Shown: one piece after another, positions 60,883 through 64,000 of the stretch
Position numbering within the stretch: position 1 is the first letter of the stretch
Layout: every line of letters starts with the position of its first letter
Made by a program: the position numbers and the translations under genes
Notes under the pieces: model-generated
Told to the model about the DNA's origin: nothing
Databases searched by the model: none
Seen by the model: only the letters and a program-made list of their open reading frames with translations
Assembly: GCF_014199395.1 (NCBI RefSeq)
Contig: NZ_JACIJM010000008.1
Coordinates: forward strand, 90,112-154,111
Reading direction: 5' to 3'
Source: Yoonia ponticola
GTDB lineage: Bacteria > Pseudomonadota > Alphaproteobacteria > Rhodobacterales > Rhodobacteraceae
Length of the DNA stretch: 64,000 bases

Positions 60883-62727
60883 TTATGGTTGCGGTTTGAG
60901 CAAGTTCGACGCAAGCAATAACCGTCGGGCATCACGTAAATGGCCAAGGTCCAAGCCCGGATAATCGATAGCATCGATCAACGTTGCACGCTGCTCAAGC
61001 ACGCCATGCGCCATGACCCCATAACGGCCTGTCGTCGTGCCTTGCGTGTGACCAAGGATTAAGCCGAACTGTTCATCCAGATACCCCGCGCGGCGCAAAG
61101 CGTCTGTAACACCATGCCGAAATGAATAAAGACTAATCCCCCTGCCCTCTTTGATACCGATCCGTGTCAGGTATCGACTGAACTCTCGCGAGAACTCCGC
61201 CATCATCTGACCACGAGCGTTTCTGACCGCCTTCGGGAACAGACGCGCCTCACCGGCTTTAACCTGCGCTGCGTGATAGCCGATCAAGCCAAGTCGAACC
61301 AACATCGGGTGAATTGGTACGACGCGCATTGATCCCTTCGTCTTTGTTCGTTTGTCACCATCACCTTCGGTCGTGATGTGCATAATCCAACGTCCGTGCT
61401 CTTCACGCACATCTGCCAACATCAACTGGCCGATCTCGGCAGGACGCGCACCAGAGAACAACATGATCAAGGGCACCCAATAACGATGGTCGCGGATCAG
61501 GACATTGCCCTCCTTCGCCATAAGCGACCAAACATCCGCGCTCTGGCATCCTGTAAAAAGGGGCGAATTGAACAAGGTGTTCAGCTGATCAGTTGTAAAG
61601 GGCAGTGTAGTGCTGTTGTGCTCTTTCGCCAACGACATGCCGGTGACAGGATTGCTCTCCAAGTAACCGTTATTGACCAGCCACTTACAAAGTGCGCTCA
61701 AGCTCGATAGATACCGATTTACGGAACGATCACTCAGAACCTTCTTTTTCAACTTTTCGTTCGCAGCCACGATTTCACGCAGCTCCATACCTTTGAACGC
61801 GAGCATCTCCGTTGCCTTCACCGGAAACTTGATCAGCAACGCTTTCCATTCTCGCACCAGCTTCTTGTCGATCTGGCCGACACTAAAGCCCTTACCTGCG
61901 ACCTGCGAGAACAGTTCGATATCACGTCGCATCTGATTAATTCGATCAGGTGCTACGCCACTGACATTTTCAGCAGCAAAAACCTCAAAGACCTCTTCTA
62001 TACTCTCGCCTTTGGCCGCACCTACGCGCCCCGACAAGCCCTTGATCAGCCTGTCAGCAGGTTCGCCACCGTAGTTACCATCATCGCGCTCTAGGGTGCG
62101 TTGCAGCGCCTCTATCTCAGCGCGTATCAGCTGACGGGAGAGTTCGCCCCGATCAACCGCGTCAATGGTGAGATTTCTCTGTTTCAGGTAGGCTTCGATT
62201 TCGTGCCGGACAAGCGCATTCTCACCTGTCGCCAAGTGCTTGCGTAAATCTGCGAGCTTTGTCTGCCGCACATGCGCATCAACGCTTCCTGATCCACTGC
62301 GCCGATTCTTCATCACGTCTGCGTCCATCACGGCATCAAGCATCTGCAAGGGGTCATGAATGTCTAACCCCTCTCGCCCTACCCGTTCCACAGCGCGTTC
62401 CAGCGCTTGGTCAACATCGGCTTGTTGTGGAGTATTTGCGCGGCGCACTTCGTCACGTTCAAGAGTGCCGGAGTAATGAGACCAGACAAGCTCACCTTTA
62501 TCACCGTCTGTCATCTCGGCACGGTTGCGCAGGGCGTCAAACTGGCGTTGCCAGCCGTCTACCACAGCCCAAACAAGACGTTTGGCCTCGGCAGGATCAT
62601 TAGTGCCTAGCGCCTTCACAAGCTCTTTGCGACCCACAGCTTCGATCAGGTCTAGAGGGACGCGCAAACGGGCGGAATAAGCACCGCCACGCCGGATCAG
62701 ATATGTCTGCCTACCCAAAGTGTTCAC
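60883..62727 (-). CDS. int: Tyrosine recombinase / integrase (DUF6538-type N-terminus)
   Basis: 614 residues from a GTG start giving MNTLGRQTYLIRRGGAYSARLRVPLDL, typical of DUF6538 integrases. A core-binding region (about 265-380) is followed by the catalytic domain: the first Arg in LFSGARPAEIGQL, Lys near KGSMRVVPIHP, SFRHGVTDALRRAG for the second Arg region, and the nucleophile Tyr in GTTTGRYG. It should integrate the element into tRNA-Gln. It is long for a phage integrase but normal for this subgroup. It is the gene nearest the right attachment site. Confidence 0.92.
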   Translation of the reverse strand: MNTLGRQTYLIRRGGAYSARLRVPLDLIEAVGRKELVKALGTNDPAEAKRLVWAVVDGWQRQFDALRNRAEMTDGDKGELVWSHYSGTLERDEVRRANTPQQADVDQALERAVERVGREGLDIHDPLQMLDAVMDADVMKNRRSGSGSVDAHVRQTKLADLRKHLATGENALVRHEIEAYLKQRNLTIDAVDRGELSRQLIRAEIEALQRTLERDDGNYGGEPADRLIKGLSGRVGAAKGESIEEVFEVFAAENVSGVAPDRINQMRRDIELFSQVAGKGFSVGQIDKKLVREWKALLIKFPVKATEMLAFKGMELREIVAANEKLKKKVLSDRSVNRYLSSLSALCKWLVNNGYLESNPVTGMSLAKEHNSTTLPFTTDQLNTLFNSPLFTGCQSADVWSLMAKEGNVLIRDHRYWVPLIMLFSGARPAEIGQLMLADVREEHGRWIMHITTEGDGDKRTKTKGSMRVVPIHPMLVRLGLIGYHAAQVKAGEARLFPKAVRNARGQMMAEFSREFSRYLTRIGIKEGRGISLYSFRHGVTDALRRAGYLDEQFGLILGHTQGTTTGRYGVMAHGVLEQRATLIDAIDYPGLDLGHLRDARRLLLASNLLKPQP

Positions 62728-62753
62728 CTTTTGATCACGGGTCTAAGTAAACC

Positions 62754-62776
62754 GTGTGTTACATGCGTGTGTTACA
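62754..62776 (+). promoter_or_regulatory. Putative integrase arm-type sites, right end
   Basis: GTGTGTTACA occurs twice, at 62754-62763 and 62767-62776, just upstream of the integrase gene and 75-100 bp inside attR. The octamer GTGTTACA is shared with the two left-end sites. These sites could also let integrase regulate its own promoter. Confidence 0.45.
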
Positions 62777-62850
62777 CCCACGTGAGAAATAAACAAGTGA
62801 AAACAAGGTTATACAGCAATATCAAGGATTTATGTGTAGCACGGGTTTTT

Positions 62851-62869
62851 TCCTACCACCCCAGCCAAC
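62851..62869 (+). repeat. attR: right direct repeat of tRNA-Gln 3' end
   Basis: Exact copy of the 19 bp at 45648-45666. The sequence just to its left does not continue the tRNA, so no second tRNA gene is present. This marks the right boundary of the element. Confidence 0.9.
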
Positions 62870-63155
62870 GCTAACCTCCCAGAAGAATAAGAGACGACGA
62901 GGCACTCTCACGACGAGAATGCCCCATAAAGTGCCCCAACGGGTGTCGGGGGTGTGGTCGGACAATTACGATGCAGCCTCTGCCACCGCCCCTCTCACTT
63001 GTTACCCCCTGATACCATTGGTCTGAGAGGGTAGGCATAGGGATAAGTAATGAAAGGGGGAGCTAGAGCAGCACCTCGCCTTCTAGTTCTTGCACCAATC
63101 AAGCTAATCGCCCCGCCACCCCCACCTCTAGAGCGGGGGAAGCGGGTGTCGTAAT
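62870..63155. other. Non-coding stretch right of attR
   Basis: I see no credible gene here. It has repeated GTGCCCC-type words and runs of C and G. CCCCGC (63111-63116) can pair with GCGGGG (63133-63138). It may be the remnant of an older insertion at the same tRNA gene. Confidence 0.4.
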
Positions 63156-63177
63156 CCGTAATCTATAAGAATTACGG
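63156..63177 (-). terminator. Short hairpin after HNH gene
   Basis: CCGTAAT (63156-63162) and ATTACGG (63171-63177) form a 7-bp stem 8 bp past the stop of the leftward HNH gene. There is no T run, so support is weak. Confidence 0.35.
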
Positions 63178-63184
63178 CAGCGTC

Positions 63185-63556
63185 CTACAGCAGATGCGAG
63201 CCTGGACCGTTGGCCTTGCGATCGACCTCATCCAGCCAGTTATCCAGCCGCGAACCGAACAGCAGATGCTCCGGGTTCACGCACAGCCGATTGTGGCACC
63301 GATGCCGGACTAGCTCATCGGTTGACGGCGCGTAGTTAGAGCGGACCGCGAGAACAAAACGATAAGCCCTATCGCTCTTACCATTGAACCGAACCCGTCT
63401 TGGCCCTTTGGTGTCCGTGACCTTGCAGCCATTGTCATCCACGGTCGTGTCAGCCAAAAGCTCATCCACTTTCTGCTCAGCTTCCGCTAGGTGGCTCTCG
63501 AGGATCTCCTCATACCAAAGCAGCGATTGGTCCTTTATTGTGAAGTGATCACTCAT
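63185..63556 (-). CDS. HNH endonuclease
   Basis: 123 residues. The C-terminal HNH_3-like motif LVRHRCHNRLCVNPEHLLFGSRLDNWLD has the zinc and catalytic residues of phage homing-type HNH enzymes. The N-terminus is helical and unassigned. Its ATG overlaps the stop of the upstream fragment by one base, so the two genes were probably one operon. It may be a stand-alone homing endonuclease in a decayed mobile region. Confidence 0.8.
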   Translation of the reverse strand: MSDHFTIKDQSLLWYEEILESHLAEAEQKVDELLADTTVDDNGCKVTDTKGPRRVRFNGKSDRAYRFVLAVRSNYAPSTDELVRHRCHNRLCVNPEHLLFGSRLDNWLDEVDRKANGPGSHLL

Positions 63557-63882
63557 CAGTAAGTCACCTCCTTCGCATCAATTAAATCAAATGGCTGTTC
63601 TATCCCTTCACTTGTTTTACCATCAAACTTCGCCCGAAATCCTCCGGGTCCAAATATCTCGCCATTGCTCAACTGATGATCTGGACGCAACCACACAGCT
63701 CGCGAATGATCGACACCACCCCATTTAACGGACACAGCAGACCAACCAAGTTCTGGCATCAGATGGCGTATGCGATTCACCCCTATTTTGAGATCGTCGA
63801 CAAACAAACCCTGTAGGTCCTTGAGTGATATCGCCCTTATTCCTTTCTCGTTCAGATGCTCTTCTAGTAGTTGCAGCATCAC
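63556..63882 (-). pseudogene. C-terminal gene fragment cut by an insertion sequence
   Basis: 108 residues counted from a GTG, but the frame stays open upstream into the insertion-sequence end at 63908. That suggests the original start was lost. LLEEHLNEKGIRAISLKDLQGLFVDDLKIGVNRIRHLMPELGWSAVSVKWGGVDHSRAVWL resembles the winged-helix-like tail of VapE-type phage primases (MRxLGW...G...W), but this is pattern matching only. A complete small gene starting at GTG 63882 or ATG 63879 is possible. Confidence 0.5.
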
Positions 63883-63907
63883 CTCGCGTGAGGCCGCTTG
63901 GACTTTC

Positions 63908-64000
63908 TGAGGTGCCCCTAACTTCCTAGACGCCTGCCTTGTTCATTTTCTGCTGTTTCATTTCATAGTCAACCGGTGACAGCATGCCGTTGTTCGTGTG
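63908..64000 (-). mobile_element. 3' end of an IS3-family insertion sequence
   Basis: The terminal sequence TGAGGTGCCCCTAA (from 63908) has the TGA...CCCC form of IS3-family inverted repeats and stands 18 bp beyond the transposase stop codon. The rest of the element lies outside the window. Confidence 0.7.
63926..64000 (-). CDS. IS3-family transposase OrfB, C-terminal end (partial)
   Basis: The last 24 residues, HTNNGMLSPVDYEMKQQKMNKAGV, match the invariant C-terminus of IS3-family DDE transposases (N-G-x-x-S-P-x-x-Y/F-E). The gene continues past the window edge. Confidence 0.85.
   Translation of the reverse strand, partial: HTNNGMLSPVDYEMKQQKMNKAGV

Noticed and set aside
62820..62870. Second tRNA gene at the right end
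   Set aside because: Only the 3' 19 bp match tRNA-Gln; the preceding bases do not form the D arm or anticodon arm.
63905..63925. Chromosomal hairpin near the right edge
   Set aside because: The sequence is better explained as the terminal inverted repeat of the IS3-family element.

Overview
The window looks like chromosomal DNA of a marine Rhodobacterales (Roseobacter-group) alphaproteobacterium. I infer this from gene content and order: a class I lysyl-tRNA synthetase, an mreB-mreC-mreD-mrdA-rodA shape operon, small DUF1127-type and DUF4864 proteins, a tesA/ybbA/ybbP divergon, and moderately GC-rich codon use. No rRNA operon, CRISPR array or plasmid replication gene is visible.

Positions 1-45,530 are ordinary chromosome. 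From left to right: the 3' end of a TamB-like gene; a complete leftward oligopeptide ABC transporter operon (binding protein, two permeases, two ATPases; 420-5976); hemerythrin and YdcF genes; a 762-residue right-handed beta-helix protein without a signal peptide; housekeeping genes (lysK, a PBP4-type dacB, nadD, an aldo/keto reductase, a PAS-GGDEF-EAL protein, ettA, two cold-shock genes); the tesA-like/ybbA/ybbP cluster; gltX; nadE; a periplasmic MORN-repeat protein; a leucine operon (leader peptide, cupin, leuA); the cell-shape operon; and kpsT/kpsE-like capsule-export genes followed by a BON-MscS channel.

At 45,590 a tRNA-Gln(TTG) gene has been used as an integration site. A perfect 19-bp duplication of its 3' end (45648-45666 and 62851-62869) brackets a 17.2-kb element. 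Its genes are all leftward: integrase, a two-gene Septu-like (PtuA/PtuB) antiphage module, then one tightly overlapping operon. The operon order is portal, tail-assembly-chaperone-like protein, fused prohead protease/major capsid, second chaperone-like protein, HNH nuclease, HTH protein, gp6 connector, gp10, DUF3168, head closure, TerS, TerL and tape measure. Three small unknown genes and a strong terminator follow. I can find no major tail protein, tail tip, fibre, lysis, replication or CI-type repressor gene. The element therefore resembles a capsid-encoding phage satellite with a defence cargo more than a complete prophage. A promoter upstream of the portal gene has its -10 box inside a GTGTG...CACAC palindrome, and a sister palindrome lies at 46356-46375; together they suggest an element-specific repressor.

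Beyond the right attachment site (62870-64000) the DNA still looks mobile: an HNH nuclease gene, a gene fragment interrupted by an insertion sequence, and the 3' end of an IS3-family transposase running off the window.
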